In this document: in pieces, positions 36,201 through 46,717 of the stretch
Layout: each line of letters opens with the position of its first letter
Position numbering within the stretch: the stretch's first letter is position 1
Assembly: GCF_048544455.1 (NCBI RefSeq)
Contig: NC_133538.1
Location: forward strand, 38,007,469 to 38,071,468
Length of the DNA stretch: 64,000 bases
DNA from: Silene latifolia
Lineage: Eukaryota; Streptophyta; Magnoliopsida; Caryophyllales; Caryophyllaceae
Reading direction: 5' to 3'
The notes under the pieces: generated by a model
Database searches by the model: none
Told to the model about the DNA's origin: nothing
The model's input: the letters and a program-made list of their open reading frames with translations, nothing else
Position numbers and translations under genes: made by a program

Positions 36201-36569
36201 CAAATCAAATATTTATTTTATTTTCAATAAAATAGACTTGGGAAAATAAATTCAAAATAAAATAAAATAAATTGAATTCACCTAAAAAAAGCCACAATTT
36301 AAATATCATTTAAATTAATAAAATGAACTCACTAAAAAAAAACATTAATTTAAATATCATTTAAATTAATAAAATGAATTCACTTAAAAAAACATTAATT
36401 TAAATATCATTTAAATTAATAAAATACTCCATCGACGACGCCCATTCTACATCGTAAAACGAGCTCCAAATAATGACAGTGACAACTAAAGAATACATGT
36501 GTCCTATCATCATCGGGTGTTTGTCGGGTTCTCTATAAATTCCAATATCGACGGATACGGGTATCTACA
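33285..36569 (-). repeat. 5' LTR of the Tat-like gag-only element (right copy)
   Basis: 3285 bp, the partner of 24327-27609. It is followed at 36570-36574 by the CTTAT target duplication and the resumed AT-rich sequence. Confidence 0.95.
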
Positions 36570-36619
36570 CTTATTTTAAATATATAAACTTACATTTATG
36601 TAATTTTAACGATTTATGT

Positions 36620-36962
36620 AACTTCAATCCGTTATGAGTGTAACTCTACTGTTTTACAAGTGTAATTTTAGTATTTTAAGGATGTAACTTTAATTTTTTA
36701 AGTCATTTTTTATGTAAAATTTATGTAATTTTTAATTTATGTTGAAATTTTATAATTTTAACACAATTTTATGTAACTTTACTCATTTACGATTGTAACT
36801 ATAGTCATAATAAGTGTAACTTTAGTCTGATATGAGTGTAACTGCAATCCGTTAAGAGTGTAACTTTAGTCCGATATGAGTGTAAAAAAGAGACTGATAA
36901 GAGTGTAACTTCAGTTTGGTAAGAGTGTAACTTTTGTCCGATAAGAGTGTAACTTTAGTCCG
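36620..36962 (+). repeat. Array of GTGTAACTTTAGTCC-type motifs
   Basis: At least ten variants of RAGTGTAACTTTAGTCYGAT follow each other with a period of about 20-23 bp. They are densest from 36800 to 36962, where successive units read ATGAGTGTAACTGCAATCCG, AAGAGTGTAACTTTAGTCCG and so on. A matching but sparser motif lies at 24036-24230 across the retrotransposon. Confidence 0.85.
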
Positions 36963-37746
36963 GACCATCACCACCACGACCACCCTTCTTTCTCACCGAC
37001 CACCAAACAACCACCAGCAACAAACTTTAAAAAAAAAAGCCATCACCACCACAAACAACCCACGCCTGCAACAAAGACCAAAAAACCCCACCACAACACT
37101 AACAACAACCGCCAACTTTGACGCAATAAAAAAAAAAGAAAAAAATAGATCTGCATGGAGGACGATATGAGAAAGAACGAAGGGGGAAGAGGAGCACGGA
37201 GTGAAGGCGGCAGTGGAATGGTGGTGGCTATGTGGCGACGTCGGGGTGAGGGAGATTGGGGTGGTTGTGAAGGTTTCTCATATCTAAAAAAAATGGGAAA
37301 GAGGAGGCGGCAGCATGGTGGAGTTGCAGTCCAAGTGCGGCGGCGGCGGCGGCGGCGTGAGGGATAAGGGGGTGGTTTTGTGGGTTTCTCAGATCTGAAA
37401 AAAATGGAAAAGAGGAGGGATGCGGCAGCGTGGAGGAGACTGTGGTGGAGTTGTGGCGGCGTTCGAGTGGTGGCGGCGGCGGCCTGCAACATTGGCGTGG
37501 TGGTGGAGAGGTGTGGCGGCAGTGAAATGTGGTGGCGGGCTGGCGGCAGTTTAGAGAGAGATGGGAGGAAGAGAGAGAAGTGAAAGATTTGTGTTGTGAG
37601 GGAATGAAATGAGAGATTAGGGTTTTGTGGTATTTATAGCACAACCCTTTAATTTGCTCTAATCCTAGCCATCCATTATTTAGATCTAAGGGCTTGGATG
37701 AGGACTTAAGGACTCACCTAAATAAGGTGGACTTATAGGATCCCTT

Positions 37747-37748
<2 letters not shown>
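36963..37748. other. CCA/GGT- and GGC-rich low-complexity stretch
   Basis: Begins with CCACCA-rich text on the plus strand (36963-37120), then turns G-rich with GGCGGC runs. Two copies of a block starting GTTTCTCAKATCTRAAAAAAATGG lie at about 37274 and 37383, so the open frames here (for example 37043-37492 and 37228-37644, both minus) come from a tandem duplication in simple sequence. I see no gene. Confidence 0.6.

Positions 37749-37749
<1 letters not shown>

Positions 37750-37818
<69 letters not shown>
37750..37818. repeat. (TA)n followed by (GA)n microsatellite
   Basis: About 38 bp of TA, then about 30 bp of GA, separating two DNA elements. Confidence 0.97.
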
Positions 37819-38564
37819 GCAAGATCCGGTGAGTTCACCTAAATATTTGAGTCCCATGAGTCCACTTATGTATCACAGCCTATACACAAGAATATCAAAC
37901 ACTACACGAAACAATATCACTGCTTATACTGAACAATATCACGCAAAATATACAACGAAAACAGTAAAAAGAAGGCTTAAAACTATAGTCAGTGACACTA
38001 ATCGTCGACGGCAACCACCCACGGCCCACCACCACCCCTTCACCTCCCCAACAACCACCACCCACGACCCACCACCACACGTTCACCTCCACAACAACCA
38101 CCACCACGGCGCACAAGTCCGTCTCACGACCATCGCTACCACCCCTCACTAACATACAATCAACGATCCTTCTTCCATTAACCTCCATCAAAGAACAACG
38201 CCGCCGTTGTTAAATTAGGGGTCTCATCACCGGCGATGAAAGAAATAGGCGAATATAAAGAAGAGAACAAGAGAGGAAAAAATATAAAAGAAGTAATAAG
38301 CAATAACTCCGACGAACACGCCGCCAAAATCGACTCACCGGCGGGAAAGTGCGTGAGGATGATGGTATTTGTTGGAGATCCGACCCTAACACTGATGGGT
38401 GTAAGAAAAAGTATGAGAAAAGAAGTTAATAACAGAGGGCGAATCTGGTTCAGCAAGAGTGATATTGTTTAATATGACGCGTGATATTGTTTAGTATAAC
38501 TTGTGATATTGTTTCGCTGGACTCACAGACTCAAAAAGATAGGATGGACTCATGTGATCCTAAT
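37819..38564. mobile_element. Non-autonomous TIR element C (about 0.75 kb)
   Basis: The left end reads GCAAGATCCGGTGAGTTCACC and, within it, GAGTCCCATGAGTCCACTT. The right end read in reverse gives GATCACATGAGTCCATCC and then TTTTTGAGTCTGTGAGTCCA. The ends are imperfect inverted repeats of about 60 bp, each followed inward by copies of the motif GTGATATTGTTTAGTATAAC in mirror orientation (37885-37950 and 38458-38516). The element sits between TA repeats. The inside holds CCACCA-rich simple sequence and a short stretch after 38220 (CATCACCGGCGATGAAAG...) in which I recognise nothing. Confidence 0.7.
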
Positions 38565-38584
38565 TATATATATATATATATATA
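38565..38584. repeat. (TA)n spacer between elements C and D
   Basis: A 20-bp TA run joins the right end of element C directly to the left end of element D. Confidence 0.95.
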
Positions 38585-38790
38585 GGCAAGATCTGATGAG
38601 TCCACCTATATTTTTGAGTCTCATGAGTCCACTTATGTATCACACGTTGTACACAAGAATATCACTTGAAGAAAAATTCTGTTTCGACACACAACAAAAA
38701 ACGAGGATGTCTTGAAATTTATCTCATACATCAAATAATCCTCTATTATCTAAGAATGTAATCATTATACAAAAGATAAAGCCCTGGTCA

Positions 38791-38944
38791 AGATTGAGGT
38801 GTATAAGACAGCAAGAAACATACAAAACCTACTCCCATTACTGCCCCCACAAGCATATGAATGGCTGAGATTGGCAATCCGAGTTTTGATGCAAAAAGAA
38901 CAACAAAAGCACCTGCAAATTCAGAATATGGAGATCTCTGGGAT
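38791..38944 (-). pseudogene. Captured exon of a PHT2;1-like phosphate transporter
   Basis: On the minus strand the core reads EFAGAFVVLFASKLGLPISA, followed by IHMLVGAVMGVGF. This is the conserved C-terminal PHO4 (PiT) repeat of plastid low-affinity phosphate transporters of the PHT2;1 type, in which a transmembrane helix follows a GLPxSxTH signature. Here the usual threonine before the histidine is isoleucine. Intron-like borders are present: TTTGCAG just before GTGCTTTTG, and GTAG/GTTTTGTATG after VMGVG. The fragment covers one exon of about 90 bp plus intron flanks, cannot make a transporter, and lies inside TIR element D. Confidence 0.75.
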
Positions 38945-39000
38945 TTTTCAGTCCAACACGATGATGTCTTAACGAGGTAGTTGTTGTCAGTCATCAAGTA

Positions 39001-39480
39001 GAGGAATTCAGCTTGTTTCGAGCATTATTCCAGCATCATCCAGCACGACCAGTGGCTGTTTACTATACTGCAACTGTAAACTACTCAGAATAGCTTACAA
39101 ACAAGGTACTCAGAAGCCAATAAGTGTACACCAAACGAATAGTATTTGAAGTTCCGAGTTGTATATAACATTTCAAGAGCAAACTTCACCATGATTCTCA
39201 GACAAAATCAAGTACGAACTAATATAATTTATTACAAAACTTAGCTCATATTTCATGGCTATTTTCAACTAAAACATATCAGCATCCAAAGTACTGTACC
39301 TACAGAATTGCCGATATCATTGTACCTGACGCCTGACGCCTGACTCAATACTATTTTTACCTCTTGTTTTCTTTTTAAGTATTTATCCACACTATATACT
39401 TACTACGGAGTAATATTTATCCTGATTTCATGGTTTTTCCATGCTGTGTAAACTTATCAACATACTTCAATTCACATATA
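39001..39480. other. Interior of element D, no gene recognised
   Basis: AT-rich text, possibly intron or flank of the captured gene. A short direct repeat, CTGACGCCTGACGCCTGACTC, lies near 39328-39348. No domain is visible. Confidence 0.4.
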
Positions 39481-39488
39481 TTATTTGT

Positions 39489-39489
39489 A

Positions 39490-39526
<37 letters not shown>

Positions 39527-39553
39527 ATTATTATTATTATTATTATTATTATT
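39489..39553. repeat. (ATT)n microsatellite
   Basis: About 65 bp of ATT repeats with one AAT interruption. Confidence 0.97.
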
Positions 39554-40201
39554 AGCTTCTTAATTCAGTTTCCGAACATTGGATTCATTATAACTCAACT
39601 GAGCTCAGAGGATTTTGATTTTGGTATCAGAAGAACCGGCTACTGGAGCCTCAGTGGAAGCGTGGCCTGCTCTTCCTGAGTGAGGGCATGACGAAAGTGG
39701 CAGCGATGACCATAAGGGCATGGAACTCTAACAAGGACCATACGACAGACTTCAGTCTTGTAGTGAGGGTGACGGATTAACTTTAAAATCAGAACGGATT
39801 AACTTTAAAATCAGGTTTTATTCTCATGTAATCCTCTTCCTTCGTCATTTATTGACCCGCTAACCTCGTCGTCATTGACGCTTTTTAATGTAAAAAAAAA
39901 GTAAGTCCCTGCAAATAAATTCATCATAGAATGAAATATAGATGTATGAATATTAACTTCCATTGTAATGCCCGCTTTAAAATGATATAACGTGCAAACT
40001 TTAGAGAAGTAGTTTGGCATATTTTAGGTTTAGTGGTGTGATATTGTATAGTATAACCCGTGATATTATTTAGTACAACCAGTGATATTGTTTATTGTAA
40101 GGTGTGATATTGTTTTGTATAAGTCGTGATACTCTTTTACTGGACTCACAGACTCATATACAATATCACATGTTATATTAAACAATATCACAGCTTTTTT
40201 T

Positions 40202-40204
40202 TAC

Positions 40205-40235
<31 letters not shown>
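40202..40235. repeat. Poly(A) tract in element D
   Basis: A near-pure run of about 33 A residues between the inverted subterminal motifs and the right TIR. Confidence 0.9.
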
Positions 40236-40325
40236 ATAAAAAAACGTGATATTTTTGTGTAGAGCGTGTGATATATAAGTGGACTCACGAGACTCAAAAA
40301 GATAGGGTGGACTCATGTGATCCTA

Positions 40326-40329
<4 letters not shown>

Positions 40330-40392
<63 letters not shown>
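40330..40392. repeat. (TA)n microsatellite at the right end of element D
   Basis: About 62 bp of alternating TA. Confidence 0.97.
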
Positions 40393-40395
<3 letters not shown>

Positions 40396-40614
40396 AATCT
40401 CATCCCATCTAAATAAAAAGACAAACAAACAAAACTTTAAACTCCAACAAAATAACTGATCAGACAAAAAAACAATAGGTTCTCTCTCTAAAACTCTTTT
40501 TATATCCATAACCAATCACAATCTCTAATCCCCAAATCACAAATCTCTTTTCCCCAAATCACAAATCACAAATCAAAAATCCAATTTAAATTAATTCCCC
40601 CGTTTCTCCGCATT
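40393..40614. other. Short unassigned host-side stretch
   Basis: AT-rich, with repeated CCCAAATCACAAATC phrases at about 40534-40580. It ends in GCATT at the copia insertion and resumes after 53593. Possibly the upstream region of the UTP23-like fragment; no promoter can be proven. Confidence 0.35.
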
Positions 40615-40765
40615 TGTTAAGGAGATATGAGGGGAAATTATGTATCATTAGGTTTGCCAAAACAAGGCTTAAATAAGTTACAAGCTAATAACAGAATCCC
40701 GTAAATAAGGCTAGAATAATGCTAATAAAGATTACAATCGCATAAGTATAGTAACTTCCCTAATA
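40615..40765 (-). repeat. 3' LTR of the minus-strand copia element
   Basis: 151 bp, the partner of 53443-53593, in plus orientation TGTTAAGG...CCTAATA. One end is TA rather than CA in both copies, so the exception is a family trait. Confidence 0.95.
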
Positions 40766-40772
40766 CCCTCCC

Positions 40773-41534
40773 TCAAGCTGGAGCATGTTGATCAAGAGTG
40801 CCCAGCTTGCGAAGAAGAGACAGAAATTGAGGTGCCCCAAGAGCTTTGGTAAGTATATCGGCCAACTGATCCTTGGTAGAGACATGGGAAGTAATGATCA
40901 AGCCTTCTGTGATTGCGTCGCGCACGAAGTGACAGTCAATTTCTATGTGCTTCGTGCGCTCGTGATAAACAGGATTACTAGCAAGCTGAAGAGCGGACAG
41001 ACTATCAGAAAAAACTTCCATGGGCCGAGACAAAGTGACCCCAAATTCCGAAAAAAGCCCCTTCAACCATTTCAGTTCACACACGATATTTGCCATGGAC
41101 CGATATTCGGCCTCGGCAGAGGACAAAGAGACGGTGTTTTGTTTGCGAGTTTTCCGCGAGATGGAGGACCCGCCAAGAAAAATATACCACCCTGTGACGG
41201 AGCGACGAGAGAGAGAACACGCACCCCAATCGGAATCGCACCATCCGGAAATCGTGAGAGAACTATCAGCCCGTAAAAGAATACCGTGGCCTGGACTCCC
41301 TTTGAGATAACGAACGGCACGAAGCGCAGCTGCTATATGCTCGTGACGTGGCTGGTGCATAAAGCGAGACAGAATGTGGACGGCGTAAGATAAGTCGGGG
41401 CGAGTAACAGAGAGGTAAATTAACCGACCCACCAGCCGCCTGTAGGATTCGGCATCGGAGAGTAACTCACCAGTAGCAGCGTCCAATTTGTGATGTTGCT
41501 CGATAGGGGTAATAGCGGGCTTAGCCCCAAGCAA
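40773..41534 (-). pseudogene. Copia RNase H and RT end
   Basis: Reads from the RT thumb region (MLGAKPAITPIEQHHKLD, then YRRLVGRLIYLSVTRPDLSY) into RNase H (ISGWCDSDWGACSLSRRSVTG, VSLSSAEAEYRSMANIVCEL, SDSLSALQLASNPVYHERTKHIEI and the conserved ADILTKAL tail). It degrades the RNA strand after reverse transcription. The frame is open to its natural stop, just before the purine tract, but is out of frame with the RT fragment upstream. Confidence 0.9.
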
Positions 41535-42093
41535 ACTAGTCTCGGAAATAATGTCAAGCGCGTATTTATGCCTTCGCCACTGCGAGAGACTTCAAGACCC
41601 AAAAAATATTTTAAGGGACCTAAATCTTTCATATGAAAACAGTTCCCCCAATACTCCTTGAATGTAGCAACAGCAGAAGAATCGTTGCCGGCAATAACTA
41701 AGTCGTCTACGTAAATGAGAATAAAAAGACGAACCTCACCTTGCGAGTAAGAGAATAAGGAGTAATCGGAGTAGGACTGCTTGAAGCCGTATACTTTAAG
41801 AGCGGAGGTAAGCTTAGCAAACCAACACCTTAGAGCTTGACGGAGACCGTATAAGGACTTCTTGAGACGACACACCTTTCCCTCTTTTTCACGACTGAAC
41901 CCGGGAGGAAGCCGAATATAAACTTCTTCATCGAGGTCGCCATGTAAAAAGCATTATGGACATCCATTTGGTGTAACTCCCATTTTTTAATTGCAGCTAC
42001 AGCAAGAAAAGCACGAATTGTACCCATCTTTACAACCGGAGCAAATGTTTCTCCGTAGTCAAGTCCCTCCACCTGATGATTTCCGAATACCAC
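41420..42093 (-). pseudogene. Copia reverse transcriptase, frameshifted
   Basis: Two frames carry the parts. 42093-41880 holds GLDYGETFAPVVKMGTIRAF and QMDVHNAFYMA; 41875-41540 holds CRLKKSLYGLRQALRCW and the catalytic ILIYVDDLVIAGND near 41700, then KDLGPLKYFLGLEV. The shift lies near 41880. Another change breaks the frame near 41570 before the RNase H block. Upstream (42104-42240) a further frame holds diverged linker text. Confidence 0.88.
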
Positions 42094-42630
42094 GAGACGA
42101 GCTTTGAGACGCTCGACGGTGCCATCTGACTTATATTTAATTTTTTACACCCATCGACACCCGAGGGCCTTTTTATCAGGTGGAAGTTCGGTCAATTCCC
42201 ATGTGTCATTACATTCAAGAGCTGCAATTTCTTATTGCATTGCATCGCACCAGCCAGGATCGCGAATGGCATCTTTAAACGACTGTGGTTCTATGCCAGC
42301 GGTTATGGCTGCAAGAAAGTGATGATGTTTGGCAGAAAAAATATTGCAATTGACATAATTTGTAAGGGTGTAAGGTGTATCTGAGGAGGACGTGGGGGAG
42401 CTAGGTTTGCTTGAGGACGGACTGTTTGCGGTGCCAAGAACATAACCCAAAAGACGAGAATTGGGAAATTTCAATCTGCGACCACGACCCATTTCGGTAT
42501 CTGACCCGGGGACAATAGGAGCCGATATTTCAGGCTCGGCCTGATTCGCGGCAGAGGAGGTGACGGTCTCTGGTTGTGTCGTGGCAGAGGAGGTAGGGGC
42601 AGGCCCTGAGGTAGCGGCGGTAGGATTATT

Positions 42631-43387
42631 TTAGAACACCACATTTGTGCCGTTAAATGGCTCATCAGCAAGAACGTCGTCCAGTTCAGTGGCAGGGGAC
42701 GAAGTAGCCGAGGTAGTTGCAGTAGCAAAAGGAAAGATGGATTCATGAAAGATAACATCTCGAGAGACAAATAAAGTTTCGGTGTCGAGATCGTAAAGTT
42801 TACATCCTTTCTTGTTACTGGGATAACCAACAAAAATACTACGTCGACTTCGCTTCTCAAATTTATCCCCACTAGTATTTTGATTATGAGCATATGAGAG
42901 GCAACCAAAAACCCGCAAGTTGGTATATGAAGGTGCAACTCCATAAAGACATTCATAAGGAGTCGAATTTTGAAGCAAAGGTGACGGGGTTCGGTTAATT
43001 AAGTACACGGCTGACAGGACACATTCACCCCAAAACGATTTTGGTAAATTAGCTTGAAAACGGAGAGCCCGGGCTACATTTAAAATATGGCGATGTTTAC
43101 GCTCAACCCGGCCATTTTGTTGGGGGGTACCCACACAAGACGTCTCAAATTTGATGCCATTTTGAAAGAAAAATCCAGCCATACAATTAAACTCGGTTCC
43201 ATTATCGCTTCTCACATTCTTTATGGTTTTAGAAAATTGAGTTTGAACCATATTAATAAAGCTCATGAACATATCTGTTACCTCAGTTTTGTCAAGCAAC
43301 AAATAAACCCATGTTGCACGGGAAAAATCGTCCACAATGGTTAAAAAATATTTCGCACCACAAGAGGAAGCAATACGATATGGTCCC
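42631..43387 (-). pseudogene. Copia integrase, C-terminal two thirds
   Basis: DDE integrase text: DDFSRATWVYLLLDKTEV, NVRSDNGTEFNCMAGFF, GTPQQNGRVERKHRHILNVA, FWGECVLSAVYLINRTPS, and FGCLSYAHN...RRSIFVGYPSNKKG from the C-terminal zone. It is cut at 43387 by the Athila element; the N-terminal part resumes at 51706. The frame runs on to a stop near 42631 in a variable linker. Confidence 0.9.
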
Positions 43388-44945
43388 TGACACGCCTAAA
43401 ATGTCGCACTAAAAGACGGCCAAATTAACAATTTATATACCACTAAACACACTAATTAGCACTAATTATAAACTAGTAAAATAGCAAGCAAGGGATCGAA
43501 CCCAAGAGAAGATGGGTTTTGCAATAGTGAAATTAAAAGAGTAATTAGAATAATTAAGACAAAGTAACAACAATTATATAAAAAGGGGGGGTTTTGGGTT
43601 GAGTTCAATTGTAACAAAAGCAAGGAAATTCAAACAAGAGTGCAAAGCAAGTAATCAATCAAGAGTTTTAAAAGATGGAAATTAATCAATTTGAGAAAGA
43701 CTTAACCCGACCCAAAGTTTGGCACTTTAGTTGACAAAACTCTTCAATCAATCCTTCAATTATATATTATCACTCTATTGTGAAGATTAATCTTCTAAAT
43801 CTCCTAAATAATGGCCAAATGACAAGGAAATCACACTTAATCAAATAACCCAACTTATCAATTCTACCAAGTAGAAATCACATACATTGGTCAAATTAAC
43901 AAGAAGATATGAGCACAAGAGATTCAATAGAGGTAATTAGACACAATGAAATCACAATTAATACCTAATTACAAGTTAATCCTTTACTTGCTAATTAAGC
44001 CAAGAAGAAATCACATTCATTAGCATAATAACAAGGTGTTGCAAAGATGGAATTACAAGGAAATCACACTTAATAATCCCAACAACAATAAATTAAGGAA
44101 CTTGATTAATTAAGCAACAAGGAAATCACACTTAATTACTCAATATAAACAAGGATTCCAAAATTCAAACAATAAACACAAAAAGATTAACAATGATAAT
44201 GAAATTAAAAGAAGGATTAAAGAGTCTTACAACCAAAAGATTAAACCTTGAGTCGGATTAAGATAGGAGATTAGTTCTCCATAATTAGATCTAAAACCCC
44301 AAATTAGATGATAATTCTTCAATTACAACTTGATTAACAAAATAAAGTCTAAAATAAAGCATAAGATAGTGAATCCCTAATGCATTCACCTATATATAGT
44401 CCTAGGTTAAAGTGGAAATGATGGGCTTAAGTTGGATGGAAGCCCGTAATCAAAACGCATAATACCCAGGTAAGGCGCACGGTGCGCCCTATAGCATAGG
44501 CAGGGGCGCACGGTGCGCCCAGTGCGCTGGACTGCATTTTCCAAAAAGTCATATCTCTCTCTTTACTTGGCCAAATGAGGCGTGTGACCTATCGTTGGAA
44601 AGCTAAAAACATAAGCTTTCACCTCCACTTGGCCTTGCATCGATACGAGCTCTAGAACTCAAGATATACTCTTTTGAAGTCGATCCTTGTGCAAACGAAG
44701 CTTCAAATCTTCAATTGCTTCATCCTTTCACTTCTTCATAGCTAGTCTTCCTTCTTGCTTGTAGATGTTTGTATCATGGTAGACTTCAAGACATGTCTTT
44801 GCTTCCGGTCATTGCTCAAAACTCCATTATTACCCCGACACTCGAAAAACGGCAATAGTGACGTAAATCATATAAAACCGCATCCCAATGTCGCTTTATT
44901 GTACTTAAAATATGCTAAATAGATAGTAGAAATACGAGCCTATCA
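43388..44945 (-). repeat. 3' LTR of the Athila element (left copy)
   Basis: 1558 bp, TG...CA. Contains two GGCGCACGGTGCGCC palindromes at 44474-44489 and 44503-44520, and several repeated phrases of the form AAGGAAATCACACTTAAT at 43828, 44079 and 44120 in its AT-rich half. Confidence 0.94.
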
Positions 44946-46717
44946 AACACCCCACACTTAAGCCTTTGCTCGTCCCGAGCAAACTATTATAGAACCAATC
45001 AATCAACAAAAGGCTCACAAAATAAGTATGGGTAAGCTCAATCGATCCATCCCTCTTCTCTCACACCTCATCCTACTTATGTCACCCTCATCACATTATC
45101 AACATGGTCACTATTCCGTTACAACATCATCACAAAAGTAAGTGACCCAAATCCTCCAATCAAGAGTCGCTCTTCACTCACACTCCCTCCTTGTGTCTTC
45201 CCTCATCTAAGATGATCCTAATTTCCACCAATTCAATCTCATTTTCACAATCCAATAACATAACATCCTCCTTATTTCTCCCCCTTATCACTCCATTCAT
45301 TTGAAACACAAGGTTATCTAGCATCAAACACCTCCAAACTCAATAATTAGACAACCTCAAAATCCTCCAAAAATACTTCAACACAATCCATGACAAATCA
45401 TACAACAACAACAATATCATCCAAACAACTCAAACACCAAATGCACCAAGTGCTAGTCATAAGATAGGCCTCCAATTCCCCCTCCTAGCCTTGGCACACT
45501 TCTAACCTACCCTTCCAACCTTCTTTGACCCCTCCTCTTATGTCACCAACACATGTAGGAAATAGTAAAATTGTGTGACAAGACTTAAAAGTTTCAATCA
45601 TTTTTCATTTTGCCTAAATCTCTCATTTTGCCTAAACCGCCCGCCCTTGCGGGTTTTCGGTTTAGCATTTTCCTCACTCTATCTCACGTGGCTCGCACTC
45701 ATTTTTTTCATTTTGCCCGGAGTGCCCTTTCGGGTTTTCACTCCGACCTCGGCCACTTTCCCATTTTTGCCTAGGATGCCCTTTCGGGTTTTCATCCTAG
45801 CCGGGTTTTTCTTTTCTTTCTTTTTCTCTATTTTTTTTTTTTTTTTCAATTTCATTTTTTTTTTTTTTTTGAATTGAAATACGATGCATGAAATGAATAT
45901 ATTACAATATATACATGATATTACCAACACATGTCCACCCCACACTTTGTTTTTCACTTTGTCCCCAAAGTGAAGGTGAACATCACAATCAACCTCAATG
46001 AAATGACTTGAGGCACCCACTTTCTCTTCAAATTAGAACAAGTTCAACTCCATCTCACAAGCTCACTAACTTACACCACCAAACACCCTCGACTCTCGAT
46101 GATGAGCTCAAAGATTCACACCTTACACCTCCTCTTCATCTACTTCACTTGGTATGATCATGGTGTACCAAGCACAAATCATGGGCAAAATGATAACTCA
46201 ACACACTTCACCATTTTTCCAACAAAACTCTTTCATATTTGAACTTTTGATTGCTTCTTTTTCATTGTTTGATTTGGGGAAGTGAAAGTGGCTATTCTTT
46301 TGTAGGTGATTCCACATAATCGAGGTAATGATAGGGAAATAAGGTCTTTAGACAATTAGGCAAAGAAGAGTGGTGATGTATGTAGTGATTGTGTCAAAAA
46401 AATGAGATTGGGAATAATGAGGCACAAGGGTTGCTTGAATAGGCTTGATAAGGAGCATTGGTGGAATTGTCAAGCATGATACTTTTTACTCTCAAGCAAG
46501 GACTTATCAAAAGATTTTAATAAATCACTTGCACCATTTCACAAACATCTTATGTGCACTACTCAAATAGTTGAGTTTTACACACAAGTAACAACTCATA
46601 ATCCAATATTAGGAAAAGACAATAATAAAAACATTAAAGAAGGAGTACGGGTTGCCTCCCGTAAAGCGCTTTTGGTTTCCGTCGTTTGCTCGACGCCTTT
46701 TCAAGCTTCATCTTCTA
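44946..46717 (-). other. Noncoding 3' part of the Athila element
   Basis: Starts with a purine tract (reverse of AACACCCCACACTT). Holds T-rich tracts at 45828-45871, a diverged repeat of GCCCTTTCGGGTTTTC units at about 45635-45800 (three, each also near-palindromic), and no recognisable coding domain. The frames 45575-45877 and 45679-46020 cross these simple repeats and are rejected. Confidence 0.7.

Larger units (their letters stand above)
24327..36569 (-). mobile_element. Tat/Ogre-like LTR retrotransposon with gag only (TR-GAG-like)
   Basis: Long LTRs at 24327-27609 and 33285-36569 begin TGTGGACAAGGCCCTCGGG and end GGGTATCTACA. A perfect target duplication, CTTAT, is at 24322-24326 and 36570-36574. 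The element reads on the minus strand: next to the right LTR is a primer-binding site, next to the left LTR a purine tract (reverse of GAGCCCCCACTTT). The 5.7-kb interior encodes only a 523-residue gag with the Tat/Ogre-type CX2HX4HX4C knuckle. I find no protease, RT, RNase H or integrase. The two LTRs differ at only about twenty places by eye in 3.28 kb. This matches the class called TR-GAG: non-autonomous, gag-bearing, mobilised by a relative's pol. Confidence 0.9.
24028..37748. mobile_element. Putative small non-autonomous TIR element (about 1.5 kb), split by the Tat-like retrotransposon
   Basis: Bounded by (TA)n runs at 23944-24027 and 37750-37787. The left part (24028-24326) is a tandem duplication of about 162 bp (units starting near 24036 and 24198) with GTGTAACTTTAATC motifs. 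The right part (36575-37748) continues this AT-rich text and adds a denser GTGTAACTTTAGTCC array. The right edge, read in reverse, is GGGATCCTATAAGTCCACC and then AGGTGAGTCCTTAAGTCC, which resembles the GATC...GAGTCC...GAGTCC terminal signature of neighbouring elements. No transposase is present. The element call is inferred; the interruption by the retrotransposon is certain. Confidence 0.45.
38585..40328. mobile_element. Pack-MULE-like TIR element D carrying a gene fragment
   Basis: The left end contains GAGTCTCATGAGTCCACTT and ATGTATCACACGTTGTACAC. The right end read in reverse contains GAGTCTCGTGAGTCCACTT and ATATATCACACGCTCTACAC, so the TIRs match at roughly 85% over about 65 bp by eye. 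The subterminal motif GTGATATTGTTTAGTATAAC occurs five times in 40029-40140 and twice inverted at 40160-40192. The interior (38770-39000) contains an exon of a phosphate-transporter gene and no transposase. I call it Pack-MULE-like because a gene fragment lies between TIRs; the superfamily cannot be proven without a 9-bp duplication, which the TA runs obscure. Confidence 0.72.

Noticed and set aside
37043..37644. Overlapping minus-strand frames of 138-149 codons rich in proline, histidine and alanine
   Set aside because: They read through GGC- and CCA-rich simple sequence with a tandem duplication, on both strands at once; no domain or start context supports a protein.
39485..39679. 64-codon frame starting with an isoleucine run
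   Set aside because: The first half is the ATT microsatellite; the remainder matches nothing I know.
45575..46020. Frames with hydrophobic or lysine-rich runs in the Athila 3' region
   Set aside because: They come from T-rich tracts and the GCCCTTTCGGGTTTTC repeat; no signal or domain can be claimed.
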